From: Streptococcus oralis
GTDB taxonomy: Bacteria > Bacillota > Bacilli > Lactobacillales > Streptococcaceae
Reading direction: 5' to 3'
Assembly (NCBI RefSeq): GCF_002386345.1
Contig: NZ_CP023507.1
Span: 744,001 to 808,000, forward strand
DNA: 64,000 nt
Below the pieces are notes generated by a model. The model was given only the letters and a program-made list of their open reading frames with translations. It was not told where the DNA came from and ran no database searches. This document shows, in pieces, positions 1 through 10,299 of this stretch (position 1 is the first letter of the stretch; each line of letters starts with the position of its first letter). The position numbers and the translations under genes were made by a program.

Positions 1-120
1 GAAATTGCCGAATTAGATAGCCAATTTGCCATCATAAAGAATGGAAATGTCGATAGTTTTTATAAAAAACTTGAAAAAGCTGTGGAAATTTTGATTGAAA
101 ACTATAATTTGACAAAATAA
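1..120 (+). CDS. C-terminal end of an unidentified protein (partial)
   Basis: An open frame runs from the first base to a TAA at 118-120 and gives the last 39 residues of a protein that begins outside the window. The fragment is charged and helix-like, ending in ENYNLTK, and carries no motif I recognise. It is followed within 50 nt by a tRNA promoter. The frame is supported only by being open and lying on the same strand as its neighbours, so the function is unknown. Confidence 0.55.
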   Translation, partial: EIAELDSQFAIIKNGNVDSFYKKLEKAVEILIENYNLTK

Positions 121-123
121 CAC

Positions 124-152
124 TTGTTTTATTGAAAATTTCATGATATAAT
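124..152 (+). promoter_or_regulatory. Promoter of the tRNA-Tyr/tRNA-Gln pair
   Basis: A TTGTTT -35-like hexamer (124-129) is followed after 17 nt by TATAAT (147-152), preceded by TG (144-145) as an extended -10. Transcription would start near 159, about 11 nt before tRNA-Tyr. Confidence 0.6.
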
Positions 153-169
153 AGTTCTCGTTAAACATT

Positions 170-250
170 GGAGAGATAGCGAAGAGGCTAAACGCGGCGG
201 ACTGTAAATCCGCTCCTTCGGGTTCGGGGGTTCGAATCCCTCTCTCTCCA
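170..250 (+). tRNA. tRNA-Tyr (anticodon GTA)
   Basis: The seven-base acceptor strand GGAGAGA pairs with TCTCTCC at 243-249, with discriminator A at 250. The anticodon GTA lies at 204-206 in a normal seven-base loop. A long variable arm (CGCTCCTTCGGG region) marks a class II tRNA, and the T-loop GGTTCGAATCC is canonical. CCA is not encoded. Confidence 0.96.
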
Positions 251-258
251 TTCATCAA

Positions 259-330
259 TGGGGTATAGCCAAGCGGTAAGGCAAGGGACTTTGACTCCCT
301 CATGCGTTGGTTCGAATCCAGCTACCCCAG
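259..330 (+). tRNA. tRNA-Gln (anticodon TTG)
   Basis: Acceptor TGGGGTA pairs with TACCCCA at 323-329, with discriminator G at 330. The anticodon stem AGGGA/TCCCT encloses the loop with TTG at 291-293. The T-loop is canonical. It lies 8 nt after tRNA-Tyr, so both are probably cut from one transcript. No CCA is encoded. Confidence 0.95.
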
Positions 331-385
331 TTCTTAGGTAATAAATTCAAGATAAAAAGAAAAATATCTTAGGGTATTTTATTTT

Positions 386-391
386 TATAAT
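386..391 (+). promoter_or_regulatory. Probable -10 element upstream of rpsA
   Basis: TATAAT at 386-391, in the 162-nt gap between tRNA-Gln and rpsA, would start transcription near 398. No good -35 is visible, so readthrough from the tRNA unit cannot be excluded. The rest of the gap holds only the short upstream frame listed next. Confidence 0.4.
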
Positions 392-408
392 TGAAAGACG
401 TGAACGAT

Positions 409-492
409 ATGAACATGTCTTTGCGGGTGCTTAGGAAAAAAATTATAAGTATGTCAAGTTTGGAAAAACTTGATTGTTGGAGGATTTTTTAG
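409..492 (+). CDS. Possible 27-codon upstream ORF abutting rpsA
   Basis: An ATG at 409 opens a frame of 27 sense codons whose TAG (490-492) directly touches the rpsA ATG at 493. The frame contains the rpsA Shine-Dalgarno GGAGG (479-483). The ATG would be about 11 nt from the predicted transcript start and has only a weak GAAAGACG upstream. It may be a real regulatory uORF, because termination at 492 would place a ribosome on the rpsA start, or it may be chance. The peptide has no recognisable family. Confidence 0.3.
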   Translation: MNMSLRVLRKKIISMSSLEKLDCWRIF

Positions 493-1695
493 ATGAACGA
501 ATTTGAAGATTTGCTAAATAGCGTTAGCCAAGTTGAGCCTGGTGATGTTGTTAGTGCTGAAGTATTGACAGTTGATGCGACTCAAGCTAACGTTGCAATC
601 TCTGGGACTGGTGTTGAAGGTGTCTTGACTCTTCGCGAATTGACAAACGATCGCGATGCAGATATCAATGACTTTGTGAAAGTAGGAGAAGTATTGGATG
701 TTCTTGTACTTCGTCAAGTAGTTGGTAAAGATACTGATACAGTTACATACCTTGTATCTAAAAAACGCCTTGAAGCTCGCAAAGCATGGGACAAACTTGT
801 AGGACGCGAAGAAGAAGTTGTTACTGTTAAAGGAACTCGTGCCGTTAAAGGTGGACTTTCAGTAGAATTTGAAGGTGTTCGTGGATTTATCCCAGCTTCA
901 ATGTTGGATACTCGTTTCGTACGTAACACTGAGCGTTTCGTAGGTCAAGAATTTGATGCTAAAATCAAAGAAGTTGATCCTAAAGAAAACCGCTTCATCC
1001 TTTCACGTCGTGAAGTTGTTGAAGCAGCTACTGCAGCAGCTCGTGCTGAAGTATTCGGTAAATTGGCTGTTGGTGATGTCGTAACTGGTAAAGTTGCTCG
1101 TATCACTAGCTTTGGTGCTTTCATCGACCTTGGTGGTGTTGACGGATTGGTTCACTTGACTGAATTGTCACACGAACGTAACGTATCACCTAAATCAGTT
1201 GTAACTGTTGGTGAAGAAATTGAAGTGAAGATCCTTGATCTTAACGAAGAAGAAGGTCGCGTATCACTTTCACTTAAAGCAACAACACCTGGACCATGGG
1301 ATGGCGTTGAGCAAAAATTGGCTAAAGGTGATGTAGTAGAAGGAACAGTTAAACGTTTGACTGACTTCGGTGCATTTGTTGAAGTATTGCCAGGTATCGA
1401 TGGACTTGTTCACGTATCACAAATTTCACACAAACGTATCGAAAATCCAAAAGAAGCTCTTACTGTTGGTCAAGAAGTTACTGTTAAAGTACTTGATGTT
1501 AACGCTGACGCAGAACGTGTATCACTTTCTATCAAAGCTCTTGAAGAACGTCCAGCTCAAGAAGAAGGACAAAAAGAAGAAAAACGTGCTGCTCGTCCAC
1601 GTCGTCCAAAACGTCAAGAAAAACGTGATTTCGAACTTCCAGAAACACAAACAGGATTCTCAATGGCTGACTTGTTCGGTGATATCGAACTTTAA
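493..1695 (+). CDS. rpsA: 30S ribosomal protein S1
   Basis: This RNA-binding protein helps the ribosome engage mRNA. The 400-residue product is built of four S1 (OB-fold) repeats at about residues 17-90, 107-173, 194-262 and 279-348, ending in a basic, charged tail. The last two repeats carry the typical VTGKVARITSFGAFIDL and VEGTVKRLTDFGAFVEV openings. The length matches the four-domain S1 of streptococci rather than the six-domain E. coli protein. GGAGG at 479-483 lies 9 nt before the ATG. The gene is monocistronic, with a terminator directly downstream. Confidence 0.95.
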   Translation: MNEFEDLLNSVSQVEPGDVVSAEVLTVDATQANVAISGTGVEGVLTLRELTNDRDADINDFVKVGEVLDVLVLRQVVGKDTDTVTYLVSKKRLEARKAWDKLVGREEEVVTVKGTRAVKGGLSVEFEGVRGFIPASMLDTRFVRNTERFVGQEFDAKIKEVDPKENRFILSRREVVEAATAAARAEVFGKLAVGDVVTGKVARITSFGAFIDLGGVDGLVHLTELSHERNVSPKSVVTVGEEIEVKILDLNEEEGRVSLSLKATTPGPWDGVEQKLAKGDVVEGTVKRLTDFGAFVEVLPGIDGLVHVSQISHKRIENPKEALTVGQEVTVKVLDVNADAERVSLSIKALEERPAQEEGQKEEKRAARPRRPKRQEKRDFELPETQTGFSMADLFGDIEL

Positions 1696-1711
1696 TCAAA
1701 TTGATAATCAC

Positions 1712-1744
1712 AAAATCCTTTGTTTAAAACAAGGGATTTTTCTT
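1712..1744 (+). terminator. Intrinsic terminator of rpsA
   Basis: AAAATCCTTTGTT pairs with AACAAGGGATTTT (one T-G wobble) around a short AA loop, followed by TCTTTT. Confidence 0.8.
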
Positions 1745-1762
1745 TTGTCTCTTTCTCATTTT

Positions 1763-1771
1763 TGATATAAT
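1763..1771 (+). promoter_or_regulatory. Extended -10 giving a leaderless fRMsr/dnaX transcript
   Basis: TGATATAAT (TATAAT at 1766-1771) ends exactly 6 nt before the ATG at 1778. The expected start of transcription is therefore the A of the start codon. There is no Shine-Dalgarno in between. Confidence 0.75.
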
Positions 1772-1777
1772 AGTTCT

Positions 1778-2275
1778 ATGTTAGATTCAGAAAAACAATC
1801 ACAATATCAATTGTTAAATGAGGAACTCTCTTATTTACTTGAAGGTGAGAGCAATGTTCTTGCCAATCTTTCAAATGCTAGTGCCCTCCTAAAATCTCGC
1901 TTTCCGAATACTGTATTTGCAGGTTTTTATCTGTTTGATGGTAACGAGTTGATTTTAGGGCCTTTTCAGGGTGGTGTTTCTTGTATTCGCATTCCGCTTG
2001 GGAAAGGCGTGTGTGGAGAAGCTGCTGAGTTTCAAGAGACTGTTTTGGTTGGCGATGTGAGCACCTATCCAAACTACATTTCTTGTGATAGTATGGCCAA
2101 GAGTGAAATCGTGGTTCCCATGCTCAAGAATGGTCAATTGCTGGGTGTCTTAGACCTGGATTCTTCAGTTATTGATGATTACAATGCCGTTGACCGTGAT
2201 TACTTGGAACAATTTGTCGCTATTTTGCTTGAGAAGACAGAATGGGACTTTACGATGTTTGAGGAGAAAGCCTAA
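1778..2275 (+). CDS. Free methionine-(R)-sulfoxide reductase, GAF domain
   Basis: This enzyme reduces free (not protein-bound) methionine-R-sulfoxide in the cytoplasm. The 165-residue protein is a single GAF domain. The three cysteines of the family are present at residues 69, 79 and 103, with the same spacing (10 and 24) as Cys84, Cys94 and Cys118 of the E. coli fRMsr. The GxGVCGEAA segment around Cys79 and the VLDLDS segment are also typical. The TAA shares its last base with the ATG of dnaX, so the two are cotranscribed and coupled. The ATG lies 6 nt after an extended -10 with no ribosome binding site, which predicts a leaderless mRNA. Confidence 0.88.
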   Translation: MLDSEKQSQYQLLNEELSYLLEGESNVLANLSNASALLKSRFPNTVFAGFYLFDGNELILGPFQGGVSCIRIPLGKGVCGEAAEFQETVLVGDVSTYPNYISCDSMAKSEIVVPMLKNGQLLGVLDLDSSVIDDYNAVDRDYLEQFVAILLEKTEWDFTMFEEKA

Positions 2276-3933
2276 TGTATCAAGCACTTTATCGAAAATA
2301 TAGAAGTCAAACTTTTTCACAATTGGTCGGACAAGAGGTTGTGGCTAAAACCCTAAAACAAGCGGTCGAGCAGGAAAAGATTAGTCATGCCTATCTTTTC
2401 TCAGGTCCTCGTGGGACTGGGAAGACCAGTGTGGCCAAGATTTTTGCCAAGGCTATGAACTGTCCGAACCAAGTGGACGGAGAACCATGTAATAACTGCT
2501 ATATCTGTCAGGCTGTGACAGAAGGTAGCTTAGAAGATGTTATCGAAATGGATGCAGCTTCGAATAACGGAGTTGATGAAATCCGTGAAATTCGTGATAA
2601 ATCTACTTACGCTCCTAGTTTGGCACGTTATAAGGTCTATATCATAGACGAGGTTCATATGTTGTCTACTGGAGCTTTTAATGCGCTTTTGAAGACACTA
2701 GAAGAACCAACTCAAAACGTTATCTTTATCTTGGCGACCACCGAATTGCACAAGATTCCAGCAACTATTTTATCGCGTGTCCAACGTTTTGAGTTTAAGT
2801 CGATTCGAACGCAAGATATCACAGCACATATTCATCATATTTTAGAAAAAGAAAATATCAGTTCTGAACCAGAGGCTGTGGAAATCATTGCTAGACGAGC
2901 TGAAGGTGGAATGCGGGATGCCTTGTCTATTCTGGACCAAGCTTTGAGTTTGACGCAAGGGAATGCTTTAACCACAGCTATCTCTGAGGAGATTACAGGC
3001 ACCATTAGTCTATCAGCGCTTGATGACTATGTAGCTGCCTTATCTCAGCAGGATGTTTCAAAAGCGCTTGATTCTTTGAATCTTTTGTTTGAAAATGGCA
3101 AGAGCATGACTCGTTTTGTGACGGATCTTTTACAGTACTTGCGTGATTTACTAGTTGTTCAGACAGGTGGCGAAAATACTCATCATAGTCCAGTTTTTAT
3201 GGACAATCTAGCTCTTTCTCAGGAAAGTCTCTTTGAAATGATTCGAATAGCGACTGTGAGTTTGGCGGATATGAAAGCTAGCCTGCAACCTAAGATTTAT
3301 GCTGAAATGATGACCATTCGTTTAGCTGAGATTAAGCCTGAATCTGCTCTTTCAGGAGCTGTAGAAAGTGAAATTTCTACACTGAGACAGGAAGTCGCTC
3401 GTCTCAAACAAGAACTTGCCAATGTTGGAGCAGCTCCTAAACAAGTAGTGCCAGTCCCTAGCCGTCCAGCCACTTCCAAGACAGTCTATCGAGTAGACCG
3501 TAATAAAGTTCAGGCTATCCTACAAGAAGCTGTTGAAAATCCTGATTTGGCACGGCAAAACTTGATTCGCCTCCAGAATGCATGGGGAGAAGTGATTGAA
3601 AGCTTAGCAGGTCCTGATAAGGCTCTGCTTGTTGGTTCTCAACCAGTTGCGGCCAACGAACACCATGCTATTTTAGCTTTTGAATCTAATTTCAATGCTG
3701 GACAAACTATGAAACGGGATAACCTCAATACCATGTTTGGCAATATTCTTAGCCAAGCGGCTGGATTTTCACCTGAAATCCTGGCAATTTCCCTTGAGGA
3801 ATGGAAAGAGGTTCGTGCAGCATTTTCAGCTAAAAACAAGTCTTCTCAAGCAGATCAAGAGGTAGAAGAAGAAAGTCTAATTCCAGAAGGATTCGAATTT
3901 TTGGCTGATAAAGTCATGGTCGAAGAAGACTAA
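2275..3933 (+). CDS. dnaX: DNA polymerase III subunit gamma/tau
   Basis: This is the clamp-loader ATPase of the replicative polymerase. The 552-residue protein has an N-terminal AAA+ module with Walker A GPRGTGKT at residues 44-51. Zinc-binding cysteines lie at 63, 72, 75 and 78, followed by Walker B DEVHML and the sensor ATTELHKIPATILSR. After the lid and collar (to about 360) comes a tau-specific C-terminal region starting in a short coiled stretch. The length fits full-length tau; I saw no slippery A-run that would suggest a programmed gamma form. It overlaps the preceding reductase gene by 1 nt and uses its promoter. Confidence 0.95.
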   Translation: MYQALYRKYRSQTFSQLVGQEVVAKTLKQAVEQEKISHAYLFSGPRGTGKTSVAKIFAKAMNCPNQVDGEPCNNCYICQAVTEGSLEDVIEMDAASNNGVDEIREIRDKSTYAPSLARYKVYIIDEVHMLSTGAFNALLKTLEEPTQNVIFILATTELHKIPATILSRVQRFEFKSIRTQDITAHIHHILEKENISSEPEAVEIIARRAEGGMRDALSILDQALSLTQGNALTTAISEEITGTISLSALDDYVAALSQQDVSKALDSLNLLFENGKSMTRFVTDLLQYLRDLLVVQTGGENTHHSPVFMDNLALSQESLFEMIRIATVSLADMKASLQPKIYAEMMTIRLAEIKPESALSGAVESEISTLRQEVARLKQELANVGAAPKQVVPVPSRPATSKTVYRVDRNKVQAILQEAVENPDLARQNLIRLQNAWGEVIESLAGPDKALLVGSQPVAANEHHAILAFESNFNAGQTMKRDNLNTMFGNILSQAAGFSPEILAISLEEWKEVRAAFSAKNKSSQADQEVEEESLIPEGFEFLADKVMVEED

Positions 3934-3945
3934 AAGTGGATTTCA

Positions 3946-3954
3946 TGGTACAAT
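3946..3954 (+). promoter_or_regulatory. Extended -10 giving a leaderless DUF3272 transcript
   Basis: TGGTACAAT (TACAAT at 3949-3954) ends 6 nt before the ATG at 3961, just after the dnaX stop codon. No Shine-Dalgarno separates the two. Confidence 0.65.
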
Positions 3955-3960
3955 AATCCT

Positions 3961-4155
3961 ATGACTAGACAACAATTTATCGTGATAGCACTATTTACTG
4001 CTGCTGAGACTTATTTTTTCAATGAAGCTTGGATGACGGGTCGCTATTTTATGGCAGCCTTTTGGGCCATTCTACTTTTTCGAAATTTTAGGTTAAGTTA
4101 TGTAATGGGGAAAATAGTAGATGCCATTGATCAGCACCTAAACCACAAGGATTAG
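3961..4155 (+). CDS. Small membrane protein, DUF3272-like
   Basis: A 64-residue protein with two hydrophobic segments (about residues 5-20 and 28-45) and a short charged tail ending HLNHKD. I recall a streptococcal family of this size and place annotated as DUF3272, with no known function. It follows dnaX by 27 nt and precedes the SUF operon. The ATG lies 6 nt downstream of TGGTACAAT and lacks a ribosome binding site, so translation is probably leaderless. A terminator follows. Confidence 0.75.
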   Translation: MTRQQFIVIALFTAAETYFFNEAWMTGRYFMAAFWAILLFRNFRLSYVMGKIVDAIDQHLNHKD

Positions 4156-4177
4156 TCACTAGCTTCTAAACAAAATC

Positions 4178-4199
4178 AAAGCCTTTTAGGCTTTTTTTT
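4178..4199 (+). terminator. Intrinsic terminator after the DUF3272 gene
   Basis: AAAGCC (4178-4183) and GGCTTT (4189-4194) form a short stem followed by a run of T. Confidence 0.75.
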
Positions 4200-4207
4200 G
4201 TTATACT
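4199..4207 (+). promoter_or_regulatory. Likely promoter of the suf operon
   Basis: TGTTATACT, an extended -10 (TATACT at 4202-4207), sits at the end of the preceding terminator T-run. It would give a leader of about 90 nt before sufC. Confidence 0.5.
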
Positions 4208-4306
4208 AGTAGAGTATATTTATGGACCTTTTCTTGTATTTTTTTAGAAATGTAAGTGATTTCTTTAAGGGTAAAGGAAGTAGGCCAGAAAAAGAAAGGA
4301 ACTATC

Positions 4307-5077
4307 ATGTCAGTATTAGAGATCAAAGATCTTCACGTTGAGATTGAAGGAAAAGAAATTTTGAAAGGGGTCAATCTGACTCTGAAAACAGGAGAAATCG
4401 CAGCTATCATGGGACCAAATGGTACTGGTAAATCGACTCTTTCTGCAGCTATCATGGGGAACCCTAACTATGAAGTTACCAAAGGTGAGGTTTTATTTGA
4501 TGGTGTAAACATCCTTGAGTTGGAAGTAGACGAGCGAGCGCGTATGGGACTTTTCCTGGCTATGCAGTACCCATCAGAAATCCCTGGAATCACCAACGCT
4601 GAATTTCTTCGTGCAGCCATGAATGCTGGTAAAGAAGATGATGAAAAGATTTCGGTTCGTGAGTTCATCACTAAACTAGACGAGAAAATGGAATTGCTCA
4701 ACATGAAAGAAGAAATGGCAGAGCGTTACCTCAACGAAGGTTTCTCAGGTGGTGAGAAAAAACGTAATGAAATTCTTCAACTCTTGATGTTGGAACCAAC
4801 ATTTGCCCTTTTGGATGAGATTGACTCAGGTCTTGATATTGACGCCCTTAAAGTTGTGTCTAAAGGTGTCAATGCCATGCGTGGTGAAGGCTTTGGTGCT
4901 ATGATTATCACTCACTACCAACGTCTCTTGAACTACATCACACCAGACGTGGTCCACGTGATGATGGAAGGTCGTGTTGTCCTTTCTGGTGGTCCAGAAT
5001 TGGCTGCCCGTTTGGAACGTGAAGGATACGCAAAACTTGCTGAAGAACTTGGCTACGACTACAAGGAAGAATTGTAA
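4307..5077 (+). CDS. sufC: SUF iron-sulfur assembly ATPase SufC
   Basis: SufC is the ABC-type ATPase of the SufBCD scaffold that builds Fe-S clusters. Walker A is GPNGTGKST, the ABC signature is FSGGEKKRNE, and Walker B with the catalytic glutamate is FALLDEIDSG. The start was set at 4307 (256 residues) because GAAAGGA at 4294-4300 lies 6 nt upstream and the family N-terminus is MSVLEIKDLHV. A longer frame from 4256 adds 17 residues without homology. It is the first gene of sufC-sufD-sufS-sufU-sufB, the usual Firmicute order. Confidence 0.95.
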   Translation: MSVLEIKDLHVEIEGKEILKGVNLTLKTGEIAAIMGPNGTGKSTLSAAIMGNPNYEVTKGEVLFDGVNILELEVDERARMGLFLAMQYPSEIPGITNAEFLRAAMNAGKEDDEKISVREFITKLDEKMELLNMKEEMAERYLNEGFSGGEKKRNEILQLLMLEPTFALLDEIDSGLDIDALKVVSKGVNAMRGEGFGAMIITHYQRLLNYITPDVVHVMMEGRVVLSGGPELAARLEREGYAKLAEELGYDYKEEL

Positions 5078-5104
5078 TTCCCTCGTATCTTTTAGGAGAA
5101 GTAA

Positions 5105-8031
<2,927 letters not shown>

Positions 8032-8088
8032 GACAAGTTTCTTTTGTCTTATGAATCATTAGTAATATAGAATGAAAGAAAGGATATT

Positions 8089-9501
8089 ATGGCTGAAGAA
8101 AGAGTAGAACCAAAACCAATTGACCTTGGTGAATATAAATTTGGTTTCCATGACGATGTAGAGCCTGTCTTATCGACAGGAAAAGGATTGAACGAAGAAG
8201 TCATTCGCGAATTATCAGCTGCTAAGGGAGAACCTGAGTGGATGTTAGAATTCCGTTTGAAGTCTTATGAAACCTTCAAAAAAATGCCTATGCAAACCTG
8301 GGGAGCAGACTTGTCAGAGATTGACTTTGATGACTTGATCTACTACCAAAAACCTTCTGATAAACCAGCCCGTTCTTGGGATGAAGTTCCTGAAAAAATC
8401 AAAGAAACCTTTGAACGTATCGGTATTCCAGAAGCTGAACGTGCTTATCTAGCAGGTGCCTCTGCCCAGTACGAGTCAGAAGTGGTATACCACAACATGA
8501 AGGAAGAGTTTGAGAAGTTAGGAATTATCTTTACAGATACGGATTCTGCCCTCAAGGAATACCCAGACTTGTTTAAACAATACTTTGCGAAGTTGGTACC
8601 ACCGACTGATAACAAGTTGGCGGCCCTCAACTCAGCAGTATGGTCGGGTGGAACCTTTATCTACGTGCCAAAAGGTGTCAAGGTAGATATTCCACTTCAA
8701 ACCTACTTCCGTATCAACAACGAAAATACAGGTCAGTTCGAACGTACCTTGATTATCGTTGATGAGGGAGCAAGCGTCCACTACGTAGAAGGCTGTACAG
8801 CGCCAACTTATTCAAGTAACAGCTTGCACGCTGCCATTGTAGAAATTTTCGCTTTGGACGGAGCTTATATGCGTTATACAACCATCCAAAACTGGTCTGA
8901 TAATGTCTATAACTTGGTAACAAAACGTGCCAAAGCTTTGAAAGATGCAACTGTTGAGTGGATCGATGGAAACTTAGGTGCCAAAACAACTATGAAATAC
9001 CCATCTGTTTACCTAGATGGAGAAGGAGCACGTGGTACCATGCTTTCAATCGCCTTTGCTAACGCAGGGCAACATCAGGATACTGGTGCCAAGATGATCC
9101 ACAACGCCCCACATACAAGCTCGTCTATCGTGTCTAAATCCATCGCTAAAGGCGGAGGAAAGGTGGACTACCGTGGACAAGTAACCTTTAACAAGAACTC
9201 TAAGAAATCTGTTTCCCACATCGAGTGTGATACCATTATCATGGATGACTTATCAGCTTCAGATACCATTCCATTTAATGAAATTCATAACTCGCAAGTT
9301 GCATTGGAACACGAAGCCAAAGTATCTAAGATTTCAGAAGAACAACTATACTACCTCATGAGCCGTGGTTTGTCAGAATCTGAGGCAACAGAGATGATCG
9401 TTATGGGGTTTGTCGAACCCTTCACAAAAGAACTTCCAATGGAATACGCAGTTGAGCTTAACCGCTTGATTAGTTATGAAATGGAAGGATCTGTCGGATA
9501 A
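8089..9501 (+). CDS. sufB: Fe-S cluster assembly protein SufB
   Basis: SufB is the central scaffold subunit on which the cluster is built with SufC and SufD. The 470-residue length is normal. The C-terminal core contains [18 protein letters not shown] and the [15 protein letters not shown] segment with its conserved glutamate and histidine. GAAAGGA lies just before the ATG. It is the last classical suf gene; a decayed second copy of its 3' end lies at about 10085-10177. Confidence 0.95.
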   Translation: MAEERVEPKPIDLGEYKFGFHDDVEPVLSTGKGLNEEVIRELSAAKGEPEWMLEFRLKSYETFKKMPMQTWGADLSEIDFDDLIYYQKPSDKPARSWDEVPEKIKETFERIGIPEAERAYLAGASAQYESEVVYHNMKEEFEKLGIIFTDTDSALKEYPDLFKQYFAKLVPPTDNKLAALNSAVWSGGTFIYVPKGVKVDIPLQTYFRINNENTGQFERTLIIVDEGASVHYVEGCTAPTYSSNSLHAAIVEIFALDGAYMRYTTIQNWSDNVYNLVTKRAKALKDATVEWIDGNLGAKTTMKYPSVYLDGEGARGTMLSIAFANAGQHQDTGAKMIHNAPHTSSSIVSKSIAKGGGKVDYRGQVTFNKNSKKSVSHIECDTIIMDDLSASDTIPFNEIHNSQVALEHEAKVSKISEEQLYYLMSRGLSESEATEMIVMGFVEPFTKELPMEYAVELNRLISYEMEGSVG

Positions 9502-9520
9502 ATCCAAAAAGGAGAAGCAA

Positions 9521-10090
9521 ATGGGATTCTTAAAAAAATTATTTGGTAATGTTGAAAAAGCGAATAAAGGTGAAATTCCTGTCGAGGAAATTGTTCCACC
9601 TTTTACAATTGATTTAGCAGAAGAAGCAGATGATTATTGGAGACAAATGGAACAAAACCTCTTGATAAACGCTGTAAAAGCTGCTGGTGGTCCTGAGACA
9701 GTAGAACGTGCTTTTGTTCTTGCTAATTTCAAGGAAAATCAAGAAACCTTTGAGCTCTTTTATCAGGTAAATGGTCAACTTCTTTCATGGAGAGAGATGG
9801 ATGCGACTGTTGTTGATAAAATCAGCAATCAACTCCTTCCGCAAGCGACAGAAGTAGCGCGTGCAGTAAATGAAAATTATGAAGAGGCAAATGTACCAGT
9901 AATCCAGTACGCTATGCTTCAGTTTGAAACTGCAACCATGGCTTGGTTTGGTCGGAAGCTGACAACAGCTTCTCCAGAAGCCCAATTGACTTTTGAAGAA
10001 TTGGTATCTGGTTGGCGCGCTATTTTGGAACAAGAAGTTCCAAATCGTTCTTTAGATAGTGACCGTCCCTTCCCTTACTTTGAAGTTTAA
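9521..10090 (+). CDS. Unidentified protein at the end of the suf operon
   Basis: A 189-residue soluble protein, acidic overall, with a basic amphipathic start (MGFLKKLFGNVEKANKG). It has no motif I recognise. The ATG at 9521 was chosen because GGAG at 9511-9514 precedes it; an upstream frame from 9476 lies inside sufB. It starts 19 nt after the sufB stop and is cotranscribed with suf. The 3' end of the gene runs straight into sequence resembling the end of sufB, so it looks inserted at the sufB terminus. A link to Fe-S biology is only suggested by position. Confidence 0.75.
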   Translation: MGFLKKLFGNVEKANKGEIPVEEIVPPFTIDLAEEADDYWRQMEQNLLINAVKAAGGPETVERAFVLANFKENQETFELFYQVNGQLLSWREMDATVVDKISNQLLPQATEVARAVNENYEEANVPVIQYAMLQFETATMAWFGRKLTTASPEAQLTFEELVSGWRAILEQEVPNRSLDSDRPFPYFEV

Positions 10091-10177
10091 AAAATCCCAA
10101 ATCCCTAAAAAACTTTCAATGGAGTATACTGAGCCTACTCGCTTGATTAGTAACAAATTGAAAGAATCAGTGGGTAA
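10085..10177 (+). pseudogene. Decayed duplicate of the sufB 3' end
   Basis: Reading 10111-10175 in frame gives KLSMEYTEPTRLISNKLKESVG-like residues in short blocks, against [22 protein letters not shown] at the real SufB end (9431-9498). By hand, about 48 of 65 bases agree once one codon is gapped, including a perfect 10-base block GCTTGATTAG. The match has no start codon and reads past the stop position. It is best explained as a leftover sufB tail displaced by the gene at 9521. Confidence 0.7.
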
Positions 10178-10183
10178 AAATGC

Positions 10184-10221
10184 AAAATCTGAACAGGAAG
10201 AGTTCCTGTTCAGATTTTTTT
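10184..10221 (+). terminator. Intrinsic terminator of the suf operon
   Basis: A strong hairpin: AAATCTGAACAGGAA pairs with TTCCTGTTCAGATTT around GAG, followed by T residues. Confidence 0.9.
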
Positions 10222-10299
10222 CAAAAAGGACCTAATAAATATTCACAAAAATACTTTTATATGGTAAAATAAAACAATTACATTTAGTGGAGATAAAGT

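Noticed and set aside
13..303. A 96-codon minus-strand open frame over the two tRNA genes
   Set aside because: It covers tRNA-Tyr and tRNA-Gln on the opposite strand, has no ribosome binding site and is only an open frame over structured RNA genes.
1370..1765. A 131-codon plus-strand frame inside rpsA
   Set aside because: It overlaps rpsA in another frame, gives a lysine-rich low-complexity product and runs through the rpsA terminator.
2275..3933. Programmed frameshift in dnaX
   Set aside because: No A-rich slippery run plus stem comparable with the enterobacterial site was seen; the full-length tau frame is uninterrupted.
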